Source: Phoronis australis (lineage: Eukaryota; Phoronida; Phoronidae). From it: 64,000 nucleotides of DNA. The notes under the pieces are model-generated. The model saw only the letters and a list, made by a program, of their open reading frames with translations, did no database searches and was not told the origin of the DNA. The stretch spans positions 478,860-542,859 of the forward strand of contig NMRA01000142.1 of the NCBI GenBank assembly GCA_002633005.1, in the 5' to 3' direction. This document shows, one piece after another, positions 25,201 through 37,200 of the stretch (positions are counted from its first letter, which is position 1; each line of letters starts with the position of its first letter). The translations under genes and the position numbers were made by a program.

Positions 25201-28200
25201 TATTGTAAAGTTAAGTATCATCCTGAAAATGAAATACAATACTCATATTGACAGAAAATATGGTTTATTTTGCAATTCACAAAAACATGTTTTTGTGACA
25301 GTCTTCTAGGAATATAAAATATTCAAGCATATCACTTAAAACAATAGTCTATGGTTTTGTTCCTTAGACATCATCAGATCAATCAAAGTTCTGATAAAGT
25401 TAGTCAAGCCCTCTCAAAGATGGTGACATGGCATTAGAGTCACCAACACTTGATCCCTGTAGTCNTACTAAGCAAGTTCTTTAAAAGAGAGCTTACGAGA
25501 AAATCTTTTGAAAACGTACATCACAAAAACACGAAATAAAAGTAACCACACATTACCAAAATGACCTCAACAGGACAAAACACAACAAAAACAAACACAG
25601 TGCAAAACAAACAAACAAAATACCATTTCCCTGCAGAGGTGGCTAATTCTGTTAAAAGCAAAAATGGCTGGTAATAACTGTTATGGCAGGAAAATTCTTA
25701 TTACAGAATGGTTTCGCCGCTTAACTTTCTTTTTATAAAATGAGTCCCCTTTGTTATCAGTCATGAGGAAAGACTACTCTGATGATTGGCAATAGTCTGA
25801 TATAATGGGCCCGCATTTTGAGAACCAGTTTGATGCCCGTTACTTAGTGGGGAAAACTGGTTCTCAAAATTCGAATACATTACATCAGACCATTACCCTG
25901 ATGATGAATTCAGTTTCCTCCAGCCATGATGACAGGGAATTCTGGGTTATTTTCTCTCAACACTTTTGGTGTGTACTGTAGGTGGTTTCTTAAAGTCCAT
26001 AAAACACCAAAATGCAACTTTTGAGGTGATTGAAATTTGACCACACATTCAAAGTGACAAACGCAACAAATTTCCTGTACTAGATTTTGTAGCAGTAGCA
26101 CAAGACAAAAACTAATCATTATTTTCAGAAGTGCGAAATTTCGGATGTAACTTGCAAATTCTCTTTCCACATTCTACTGCCTATGAGGTCAACCAGCGGG
26201 GAATTCCAAGAGTAGAGAAATGAACAGTATGCTCAAGTTTCATGCCTGGATTGAAATTTTGCATTTACGTGTTTATCAGACTGATGCGAAATCCAACTCG
26301 ATTGATGGGCCAGTTTCACAAACTAGAACAACCGTAACTTAGAGCTTTGTGTAAGCTTTGCGTGAAAATCCACATTTGTGAATGTCCGACTCGTGCCTTT
26401 CTTAAATTTCCCATGACAAACCATGTTGATTGATTACTTATCTGACTATGAAGCAACTCTATATTATAAGACATTATGAAAAAACAGCATGTCCATTCTT
26501 CATAAGAGCAGACATTACTTCTCAGTATTGAACAATTCAGGAGCAATTTCATAACTACAGCAAATGGTGTCAAGCTAAAAGTGACATTTTTTGACAGGAG
26601 GTATGGATACACAGCTCAGCTCCAGAAGAAAACCGTACATGCCCAACACACAAGAGCACAATAACCTTCCGATTTGTACCAGTATTTCCTTACCTTTTGG
26701 CACCACCAGCATCAGGGGAGACGACTACGCAGTTCTTCCAGTTATCAATGTTCTCCTTGATCCAGCGCAACACGGCTGGTTCAGCGTATAGATTGTCGAC
26801 GGGGATGTCGAAGAAGCCCTGGATTTGTGAGGCGTGCAGGTCCATGGTGATGATGTGGTCGGCCCCGGCAACAGAGAGCATGTTGGCCACAAGTTTGGCC
26901 GAGATGGGTGCACGGCTCTGGGAAAAGGAAGGGGCATGAAAGGCTACGACAGTTCAAAATATGGGACACCTGGGACATGTCTTGTGAAAAGTGACTTAAA
27001 ACTAAAGCTAAATTTAAGTCTTATGCTCGCACTTTGTTATTTTTTTTGTTTTCCTTACTAATTTTTAGCACCTCATGGTTCATAAGAATATTGCATATAC
27101 CGTAAACTCGCAGGTCAATGCCCATGCCCCTGTAGTCGCCCATCCCCGACTTTTGGTCAATTTTCAGTTTTATTGCCCACTGCTTGAGTAATTGCCCATC
27201 CCCTACTTTGTGCAAATTTCCCCTAAGCGCCCACCTCTTGCGTAATCGTCCATCCCCAACATACCGCTCACAGAACTTGAGCTTGAACTCGGTGCTTTTG
27301 TTCACATCTTTGCCTCCGACTCACACTTCCGTGTTTGAGTTTTCAGCCAGCGCTCCAAATACCTTTGTTAAACTATTCAACTGATCTTTTGTTGAATTAA
27401 TAAAGGCCTACTGCGTAGATTTTTATAGACGTGGCGCTAGTCAGCTACAATATTTGTCATCGTTCAGAGATTAAATGTGGATGCCCCTTGTGATGAAATG
27501 GCGTAATTTTTTGCGACAAGTGCATAAATTGATATTCATACTTTGATGAAGGTATCTCAACAACGAGATGGGACCGTAAGAGTTACAACTAAACACAGTC
27601 GTACGAAACAACACTAATAATACAATGGCGCAGGTTAACGAAATGTAGTCCCGTTCACTGATCTGAAATAGTACTTACTGATACAGTAAGTGGACTGCCA
27701 TACGAGCTTCATAAATCTGCATGATATGACATTTTGCAGAGTGCTAATATATTTGAAACATCTGAGTTTTTAACGTTCTCTTGAAATCACCATTTCAAAG
27801 TCGAAATCCTGTTTCTGTTTGGGCCGTGAGAAACTTTGTGCTTGTCGGGCTTTGCTGATAAACCGAACTCACAAGCTCCCTGCTCGAATGAACACCCCGC
27901 GCGCTTGCCCAGTTCAGTTGAAACTTGGATGTAAGCGCCCAGCCCTTGGGTAATCGCCCACCCCCGACTTTTGGCCAATTGTTCATTTGAAGCGCCTACT
28001 GCTTGGGTAATCCCCCACTCCCTGCCAAAGGTTTTCCGGATTTAAGCGCCCAGGGCGTTAACCCGTGAGTTTACAGTAAATTATTGAATTTACCAGCAAC
28101 TGTGGTTATATTCTGTGAGAGTTTCTATCCTTCTGAAGAGATATATTTGTGTGAAGCAAAAGACGAAATTCCTGAATTCATAAAACGGACCCCTGGAGCA

Positions 28201-30939
28201 GTCGCAAAGAAATTTCATCAACTAACAAGGTGCACATTTCTGTTCGGTTTAGCACAAAGTAAGGTGAAAAATACAACAGGGTGTTGGTCTGATATAACGT
28301 GCCCGAATTTTTAGAACCAATTTTCTCCACTGAATAACGGGCATCAAACTGGTTCTCAAAATACAGGCACATTATATCAGACTATTGCCATACAACAGTT
28401 CTACTTCATTATAAGGCTTGTTCCCAAGGACATATCTGCACAAAATTAAACAAACTTAACTCCAGCATTCTACCTACCGCGAGTGTAGTAGTTCACTTAT
28501 AATGAAAATACATATTTGTTAAACTTTACTTGAGGCACAAATACAATGGTAATCTTTTTAGCCACTTTAATACAATCTCCCACTAACGCAGACGCTGATT
28601 TCCAGGCGTTTTACACTATGGCACACATCAGTAACCTTGTCCGAAAATAAATGTTTTTTTCCTTTCTCAAAGACCAATAACAGCACCACAAATAAACCCA
28701 ATTTTGCCAAGTGCTATTCTATGGCGCAAATGTAGGGTTGTGACAAGGATTTTCTCAATTTTTCTTCAGGAATTAAGATAAGATAAAATTCCACAGTCAC
28801 TCTGAAGATTACCATAAATCATGTCTTCGCCTATAAAATTGTCCATATTCAACTTCCCTGTGATGTTTAACAGTGCCTGGATGGTTTCCCTACTTACTTT
28901 GTCTTTCTTATCTTGTCTAGCATAGGGGAAGCATGGCATGACGGCGGTGACGCGGCAGGCTGACGCCGTCTTACACGCATTGATCATGATCAGTAGCTCC
29001 ATCAGGTGGTCGTTGATCTCACCACAGCCACTCTGAATAATGTAGACATCCTCGCCACGTACCGACTCACCAATCTCAACACTTGAGAAAATAAAGGAAA
29101 CTTTTGTTACTATTAATTAGCATTAATTTTAAAAAGACAAAAGAACTGCAATATTCTCTAAAGCTCAAGATAAATATATGCGCAGAACCATTTGATCCAA
29201 CAATGCGTGTTTTGGTCTAATAATGCAACATGTGTTAATGCACAATATGTCATGAACACATGCATGCATCTAGTTGTGGATGTACGTCAGGCCTTGGATG
29301 GAAAGTCGTCAGCTTTTACCAGTGGCATATCGTTGCGTTTAAAGTCTGATAACACATGTGTCATGAACAAAATGTTTCTAGAACAATTTTCTATCCGACA
29401 TAATAACGTTGTTTCTCCATATGAAAATGCATCGTCGAATTGTATGGCTTTATGCATGCATCATTACTTTTCCATGCTTTTGATGTAAAAGGAATTGGCA
29501 CGTCTCACATAAATCAAACTGTACAAAAAACTACAGTGAACTTAAAATTAGAAAAATTACGATGAAATAAAATGTCATTGGGTAAATTTTTTTAAAAATT
29601 AAACAACGTAAATCAAATCAAATTACATCTTCTACTTGCAGAGGATGTCATTATCTAGAGACCCCAATTTTATCAGGGCTCCCATGGAAAGCAGTGTGAA
29701 CTGATATGGCTACCCTCATTGTATATACTACAAGAAGAAATAAATAAACAACCAAGAAATCTGACTTTGTTTTACATTTTCAAGGTAATAAATAACGTAT
29801 TAAATGTTCTGGGAATAGTATTACTCTTTCCGATTTGCCGCAGCAACACAAAGTTGGTGCAAGCCATGCTTGCTGTTTCTCAAAACAGAAAAAAACCAAT
29901 GAGGTCAAATAATTAGGTCATGATGGAAAAACGGTACAGGAGTTAGTCCCCTGCCCCCNCCCCCCTCCCTAAATCCACCTATGTTGTAAAGCAAATTGAC
30001 AATAGACATTACAAGTTAAAACAGTAGCTACAAGAGAACATCTCATATTTACAAGAGTAACGGAATATGTAGATTTACAAAATGGAAAAAAGACAAATTA
30101 CACGTTTTGTTAAATTGGATTTATGCTTTTCAAAATGGAAAACTATGATATTTACGTTTGCATTTTTGTTCAGGGAGAACCTCCACTTGGTTACTTTAAA
30201 TATTTCAATTGAGGTCATATAATTAGGTCATGATGGAAAAACCATACAAGAATGGTGGTCCGAGTGGTCATATGAAGTTGACTTTTCTTCATTAGCTAAC
30301 AAGTCTTCAAAGTTGATGGCGTGACCCTCTAACAGAAGTTCCGATATGTCGGCCTTTTGGGAAGATGTTTTGTGTTTTGATTGTGAATTTGTTGCAGAGT
30401 CCCTGGAGCAGGGCAATGAAATACTAATGAGGAGAAAGAACATTGTTCAGTAAGTTGAATCTCTGTTTTGTATAACTTTATTGAGATTTGTGTTTGATAT
30501 GGACGGCTGAAGTGAAGCGCCAGTGAAATTCCTAGTCCTGGGTGTCAGACCTTTAAGTATAGTGCCTATGCAAAGCTTTGCATCCGACCAGTAGCCTGCC
30601 CGGCTAAGTAGTGAGTGCCAGTTATTGAGTTATTCTAGATAATTGAAATAATAGTAAACCAGTGTCGGTGAGCAAGCCAAATTTCATTTAGCATGACTAT
30701 CATTCATGGGTATCCCAAATATATAAATAAAAAATCATCTGACACTAATCACTGATAACACAAGGTGATCACGAGTGACACTGACTGACACTGACGTAGT
30801 TTGTAGTGACAGTCTACCTCGTCTCTTGGTTGCTGAATTTTTTCAGGACGACTTTTCCTAATTCCAATCCTAGACGATCCACAACTCGCTGAGCTAGGTC
30901 TGGGTGAGAAGAACCACTAAATATTTTAATATTCGGCAT
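22295..30939 (-). CDS. PRPS1: Ribose-phosphate pyrophosphokinase (PRPS1/2 type), complete
   Basis: Makes PRPP from ribose 5-phosphate and ATP in the cytosol, the entry step to purine, pyrimidine and NAD synthesis. Coding exons on the minus strand, 5' to 3': 30939-30818, 29081-28898, 26917-26694, 24689-24516, 23926-23767, 22387-22295. All introns are GT-AG and all phases join. The total is 957 nt, or 318 residues plus stop, exactly the human PRPS1/2 length. Seen: start [19 protein letters not shown]; the flexible-loop region [15 protein letters not shown] across the exon 2/3 junction; [29 protein letters not shown]; the PRPP-binding signature [12 protein letters not shown]; end [11 protein letters not shown]. 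The vertebrate Cys at about residue 41 is Ser here, and the usual Val before the final IDIS is Cys. Introns carry repeat elements and one assembly duplication. It is head to head with UBE2K. Whether it is the single ancestor of PRPS1 and PRPS2 cannot be told from one locus. Confidence 0.97.
24785..25029. repeat. 245 bp direct duplication, copy 1
   Basis: Repeated with ~97% identity at 25466-25707, which starts right after a single N (25465). In a PRPS intron. The two copies continue into different sequence on their right. This suggests two alleles of one site, one with a 435 bp insertion, joined by the assembler. Confidence 0.75.
25466..25707. repeat. 245 bp direct duplication, copy 2 (after single N)
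   Basis: Partner of 24785-25029. It starts at the base after N25465, so the junction is a contig join rather than read-through sequence. Confidence 0.75.
25790..25895. mobile_element. Small hairpin MITE, copy A
   Basis: AATAGTCTGATATAATGGGC ... TTTTGAGAACCAGTTT ... AACTGGTTCTCAAAA ... TACATCAGACCATT: a ~105 bp inverted repeat. A related copy is at 28284-28389. Both are in PRPS introns. Confidence 0.7.
27097..28080. mobile_element. Non-autonomous DNA element with inverted ends and internal C-rich repeats
   Basis: The ends are inverted: ATACCGTAAACTCGCAGGT at left and ACCCGTGAGTTTACAGTAA at right. Just inside both ends are C-rich subrepeats in the same orientation (CGCCCATCCCCGACTTTTGG at left, CGCCCACCCCCGACTTTTGG at right, each followed by ACTGCTTG-GTAAT). 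About 980 bp, in the PRPS intron between exons 2 and 3. No transposase. Confidence 0.65.
28284..28389. mobile_element. Small hairpin MITE, copy B
   Basis: TGGTCTGATATAACGTGCCC ... TTTTAGAACCAATTTTC ... GGGCATCAAACTGGTTCTC ... ATTATATCAGACTATTG. Same family as 25790-25895 but with the loop inverted relative to it. Confidence 0.7.
30330..30560. repeat. Single arm of the same foldback family
   Basis: Contains the family words GAGCAGGGCAATGA, TTGATATGGACGGCTGAAGTG, AATTCCTAGTCCTGGGTGTCAGACC, in the same order as at 14175-14395. Only one arm is present. It lies in the first intron of the PRPS gene. Confidence 0.6.
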
Positions 30940-31298
30940 ATTGCTGGTGTCAGTCGCAGAATGGTGTCCGTATTTCAACCTTTGGCTCCACTGCACTCTT
31001 GCCGAGGACCACATGGGCTGAAAATTCTTCTGGGAGGTCAAGGTTATGTTTTTTGTTATTGTTAGTAAAAATCCTGCAGTTATTTTTAAATTAGAAAGAG
31101 TAGTTACATATTCATTATTTTTGATATTTTTACCGGTTTTATTTTTATAAAAAATTCAAAACATGAATCTCTTTTACTCTCGAACACGCGTCATTCTAGT
31201 TGACCCATTTTTAAATGGTTACTTCAGTGAATACAGGTCCTAGAACGGAGGAAGTTTGGTTGCAATAAGTGTGATTTTAAAACCAACATTGTCGAACA
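30940..31298. promoter_or_regulatory. Shared 5' region of PRPS and UBE2K (divergent promoter)
   Basis: The 359 bases between the two start codons must hold the 5' UTRs and promoters of two divergent housekeeping genes, unless further upstream non-coding exons exist. The stretch is AT-rich with no CpG-dense island and I see no clear TATA box for either gene. On the PRPS side the frame stays open upstream of the conserved start and runs past a possible 3' splice site at 31018-31020, so an upstream non-coding or coding exon is possible. Bidirectional promoter use is inferred from spacing only. Confidence 0.5.
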
Positions 31299-34200
31299 AT
31301 GTCAAATATTGCGATTTCAAGAATAAAACGGGAATTCAAAGAAGTTATCAAAAGTGAAGAGGTAAAACAGGTCAAAAGGTCCGGAGTGCAGAGCTGAAAG
31401 TGGAACTTCTTGGACACGGCTGCTCTGGCCTCTGACTCACTCAGTCTCGGATCAGTTTGCACAGTCTCTACTATGTTGCTGACAGCGATATTGTATTTAA
31501 ATGGGAAGCCTGTCCTGAGATGGATTACTATTATTATTTTAATTTTCTACCAATGAGCTGGACGCTAGTTTAAAAAATAAAAGTCCCCTCATTTAACTTC
31601 AATCCTTCAGCTCCAACAACTTAGGCCCAGAAAAGGAAGAATGTCATTCGCACTGTTACTAGGGCTGGCGACTGTTCTTCCAATCCTGTAGGCCGGAAGA
31701 TATTTTACAATTTCGGCTTATCCCTGGCTAAATTATTATGTTTCTATATGCATCTTTCGAGTGTAGATGGACACCTTTGGAGTCTTTAAATCCTTCCAAT
31801 TCTCCTGCAATCAACATTTTTCCCTAATAGTCCTTCATTCTATCAACAAAATTGTGAATTGAGCTATTTGTGTGTTGATTGCCTCACTACTCATAATCAC
31901 ATTGTGGTGGACCTCCATGGCCTCAAGAATGAGGCAATCACCAGCGCAGTATACTGGTGATGTGCCAGAGTTCACTAGAACCGAAAACTTGGCCGCCAGA
32001 GTCGCACATCCCATATCTGGACAAAATGACATGGTTAACGAATGAGGAGACCTATTGGAAAGAAACTTAATTATCTAATTATCAAAGGATTAATTTAATG
32101 CCTGAGCCAGTTTTGCTGTCCATATCTGGAAAGTAATGTGACTAGTGGCGGGTGTCAGTCATAGCCATTGATCAATTGTTTCAAATTTGGCATCATTAAA
32201 AAACGTGTTTTGTTGCATCATGTAAGGTTTTGCTGACAATTTAAAGAGTTTTTGAAAACACAAGTTAAGTTAAAAATGTCACGTGGCGGTAAGCACTTTT
32301 TGAGTGTGGTCTTCGATGTCTTTAAATCATGACCAACTTGAACAAATACTGGAGGCAGTTGCGATTTCTTCACGACTTCTCTCACTTACTAAAACAATGT
32401 ATACTCTTGGGATAGCTATCCCATAATTCTTAGTTGAATAATGACTGTTACTAAATGAAGGAACCTGTAGGAAAGAAATCGTGGTTTGCCGAGAATTTGT
32501 TCAAATTGAAAAGTGTCCCCTTGCGCTTGAAAGGCACTTATAGTGAAGTGGCTCTAACGGTTTTGCTTGAGCAAGTCTTAATTTGACGAGAAACTTCTGT
32601 CGTACAAGTTGGTCTCGGACTAGTCATTGTTTGTGATTGTACTAGCTAGAGTCGGTCATACTAATGGGATATTTACCGAACAACTCAGTTGATAGAGCCC
32701 ACTTCTTACGTGAGAAAAGTCTGGTGTGCAAATTCTGCCTAAAACTGGGCCATTAAAAGGAGATTCTCGGTGAGAACAGTTATTACTTGGCGAAATAAAT
32801 TTCGCCAAGTATGTTGGTCTGACAGCAAGTTTTTGTTTGTTCGCTCTCTACAGGTCGCAATTTTCATCCGATTTTCACGAAATTTGCACACGACATGTAG
32901 ATCGGGAAGTACTGGAACGCTGTTGTTTTTGGTCATGATCGGATTCAAAATGGCGGACGTGGCTGCCATTTTGTTTCTGATTTCACAGTCAAATGCTCGT
33001 AGAGACCGCATTTTTTGACGTGCAGGGCTGAAAATTAGTACAAATATTATAGCACACAAGCACTACAACTGCGCCGTAAATTTTTAACTTGCGGTCAAAG
33101 GTGGCGGAAATATCGGCAATGGCGCATGCGCACCTTGATAACTGGCCGAAAACGTTTTTTTCCTGTAGAGGGCGCATTGGCGAACCAATCATTTTCAAAC
33201 TGGTCACGTGTTTGTTGCTATTGATTGGCTTTTATAAAATTTTGTCAAACCGGAAGTCATTTTCAAGATGGCGGCTCTGGCGCATTTTCAACTGTTTTCA
33301 ATCGTTCTACGGTCGCATTTTTAACGGGAAGAGCAAATGACGTGAATTTTTGCATGTGGATTCTTTGAAGTATGCTCTTTCAAAAGTCCTGCGATAACAT
33401 ATTTCTCAGACTGACCGTTTCTGAGTTATTTGACTTTGAATTTCAAAAAAACGCAAAATTTCAATTTTTTCGAAAAAATCATAGAATATTGCAAAACTAT
33501 CAATTTAGATAGAGTTTGAAATGGGCTTTCAGAAGAAGATTTTCATTTTTCGCTAGAACGTCTACTTTTTGAATTATTTGAGATTTTCTAATAGCGTTGT
33601 TCCTTTGTTGGGCGCTCTTACTGCATTGATGTTGGTTAAGTTTATTTGAACAAGACTGTAGCTTATTTCTTACTAATCTATGGCATCTAAGTTTGTCGTA
33701 TGAATGTTATGATGTTGTTCATCATCGCCACCTTGATCATCACAATCATCGTCGTCGTTAAGTTTGCCTATTGTAGCTCAAGACTGTAGGTAGCACTGAA
33801 CAGTCAGGCCACGGCCACGGAGCATTTTCTAGTCCCTAGAATTTATGTTGAGGACGTGTGTCAGGTTTGGCGGGTGGTTTGAAGAAATTGTTGACAAAAA
33901 TTGCCAAGAAACTTATTTACTTGTGTTTCTGAATGAGAAAAGCCAAGTTTTACCTACTTTTGATGCAAACTGGTGGCTGCCATTTGCTATCAACCCCTGT
34001 CGTCTGCTGTCCGAGAAAGCGGGTGCGATTTCAGGTGGCTGTCAGACAGATCAAATTTGCCAAAAAAGTAGCTGGTAAGAGGCTTACTATGACCACATAG
34101 TTAGAATCTAGTTAGAACAAGCATTCTGAATCAGTAGTCAGACTTTTTCTAGCACTTGCAGGGAAGTGGTTATTTCGGGGAGAAAATTGTCAAATTTGGC

Positions 34201-37200
34201 ATTTTTTGCGAATAGTTTTGTGTGCCGGGATTTTCTTGCCATGTATATTAACCGATCAGAAATTTGTACAGTTCGATAGAGTTTTAAACGGGCTTTCATG
34301 AGATGTTTTTCATTTCTCGCTAGTCGTCATGATCGTTGTCGTCCTCCCCATCGTCCTGTTTTCGCGTAATTTCGCCAAGTGTCGCTCCTCCGAGCACTCT
34401 CGTTGATTGATTGATTGATTGAGTAGCTGATTACCTCGAGTGCTGGTTATTACTTTGGATTTAATTCAGGAGCTTTGGAAGATTACTCTTGTAAAATAGA
34501 GCATGCTAATTTTTCTTTGGTTTATTTTATTTTATCTGTTTAATGTAGGCTTAAAATGTTATTGCTAATCGGTTTCTTATGGCCTGTAGGTATTTACTCA
34601 ATTGAACTGAGTGACACACGCATGCCGAAAATTTTCCGTTTGCATTTAATGGAAAATCCCTTGACAAAATTGTAGTGGATCTATCAATCAGAAATTATCA
34701 ACAAGAGATGATGAAAAACACTTGGAATGACAGAATTGAAGACTTCATTTCCTTGACCCGACATCAATGTTTGATTCGTGTTCATTTAAGTTCCATTTCT
34801 GTTTGTTTGATTTCAGTATCTTAAGAGTTCCATTAAAGTTGAACTTGTGGAAGGCGACTTCACTAACCTGCTAGGTCAAATTCAAGGACCCTCGGAGACA
34901 CCATACGAAGGTGGAGTGTTCAAGTTAGAGATCATCATCCCAGAGACGTACCCCTTCAATCCCCCAAAGGTACTGTTAAGGTTATGAAGGAATCTGGAAT
35001 AATGGCCAAATTTGGCTATCTTCAGAACGTCGTATCTCAGAAATGGGTGATCGGATTCTTATGAAACATTTAGATACTCTGCCTTTTTCTCTGCTCTCCA
35101 AAATCTGCTAGGAATTGTTTTTAAAATTTTCCACTTTTGCATGAAGGCTATAAAAATTGGACTTTTATGTGTCGTTGTGCATTTACTTTGACTTGGTGAT
35201 TACACAACATTTTTCAAATAGCGCTAACTGACCATGTAAATTTATCACCTGTACTTGAGGTTAGTGCAAATGACCCCCCAATCTCTTTGCTCTAAGTCAT
35301 CTGCGGATCAAGATGCAAAGCAAAGGCAAAGTGGAAGCAATGTTCTCAAACTGCATTAATTTTTCAAAATCACTTCATCGAGGACATTTCTTTACGATAA
35401 TGTCCGTAGAGATATGTCCATCTTGGCTCGTTGCCGAGTAGACCAAGCCACACCAACATGGCTTTGACGGACTCGTCCATACATCTGGACATCACAACAC
35501 CACGCATGTTTTGTATTTTTGGAACCTCAAAGTTCAGATGTTTACTTGACTTAGTGGTTCGTGAAACTTACCTGAAATTAAAAGTAAGTGATACTCCATC
35601 CATGGTTGATTTTATCACAAATTCACGTGGACTGAGTTTTAGCTTTCCAAGTCAACATTTTACTCCAGAACATCTCTGGATTCACCGCCATTTTTGTTTT
35701 CGTCGAAGAAGTTCTCAAGAAGCTGCATTCATTTCCTTACACCTGGGGAGATGTGTGTGAAGTAGTGTGGGTTGTATCATTTATCAGTACATCCATATGT
35801 TCATACCCTCGCCAGCTATTCAATGCTAAATGTCTCAATGTACTTGTGGGTTGCATCACTTGTTCATACCCTTGCCTGCTATTCAGTGCTAAATATCTCA
35901 ATCTCCTCGTGGGTTGCATCACTTAAAAAACCTGATGTTGGGTAATGAATTTCTCACGAAAGCCGAAATTTTTGTAGCTGTTTGCAATAGCAAAACTTCA
36001 TGGTAACAAATGAAAATAAGTGCATAAGGAAGCAAACCTACAGGATGAGTAAGGAGTAATTCTCAGAGAATCTCTCTTGCTTAATCAATGTTTACGTTTT
36101 CATTGTGTTGGCTCCATGCGTATCAACCGAAAGTGAGGACGTACTTATGTATCTAGTGTAGGTGTTGGAAATGGCTTCAGACAAGGAGTACTTGCCGCTG
36201 TGTAAGCTTGCACAGTGGATGTGTTTCCACAGCATCAGGTCATGGGATTTTCTTCAAAATTAGGCTCAATGTTCAGGATGAAGTCACACGCTTGCTCACT
36301 ACTCTATCGCAATAGGTTCGTATGTCCAAGTGAGCTGTGCACCTCTCGGACGCGCAAAATTGTTGAAACTCTGTGCCACATTCTGTGTTCAACCGCATTT
36401 GTGAAACTGGGCATGGGAGTAACCTTGTTCTTGTTTTACCTGGTCCCTACTTCACTGCAGCCTTGCTTCATCGTGCTGGTGCTAATCAGAGTCTCCACAT
36501 TTTCCTTTATGGATACAATGACAAATGGTTTTCTCAAACCAATTTGAACTCTACTTGCAGAAAAGCAAATGCATCTATTGCGAAAGCATAACTTAAATTC
36601 ATCATTGTTAAATTCGGGAGTTTCGAATGTCATCAGAACATCCATCAATTAAAGGGGTCTCAAAAAAGCCTACATACTGGAAAATGTGTGTTCCAGCCTA
36701 CATATTTAAGCTTTTCTTTATTTTCTAGGTAAAGTTTTTAACCAAGATATGGCATCCAAACATCAGTTCAGTCACTGGCGCCATCTGTCTAGATATTTTG
36801 AAAGACCAATGGTAAGATGACTTTACTGCCACCTGCAAAATTTGGATAAATACTGTTGTGTCAGACTAGCCATTGTTCTCTGTAGTTTTGTTATTCCTGA
36901 TTTCAGACATGATGTGGATTGGCCGAATTGCTTTTATTAGCTAGTTATAAGACCTCATCTCGTTAAGTGTTGTGGAATTTTTGGAAACGTATTTGTTATT
37001 TCGGAAAAGCGTTAGCCAGTTTATGATGTTTGTGTAAATTGTATCGTTGTGTGTGTTTACCGTAGCTGTTTGGGTAATTCCTAAGGTACTTGAATTGCGA
37101 AATAAGACTCCAAGGGTGGGCAGTCAAACTGAACACAACAAAACGTGGTCACTTAAAATAGAAATTTAGTTAGCTCGAACAGATATGGTAAAATGATTGT

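Noticed and set aside
33268-33340. ATGGCGGCTCTG as a UBE2K start
   Set aside because: It does not match the family N-terminus; the exon at 31299-31361 does and is in phase with exon 2.
36215-36648. Overlapping open frames on both strands in UBE2K intron 2
   Set aside because: No splice sites in phase and no recognisable protein; treated as chance.
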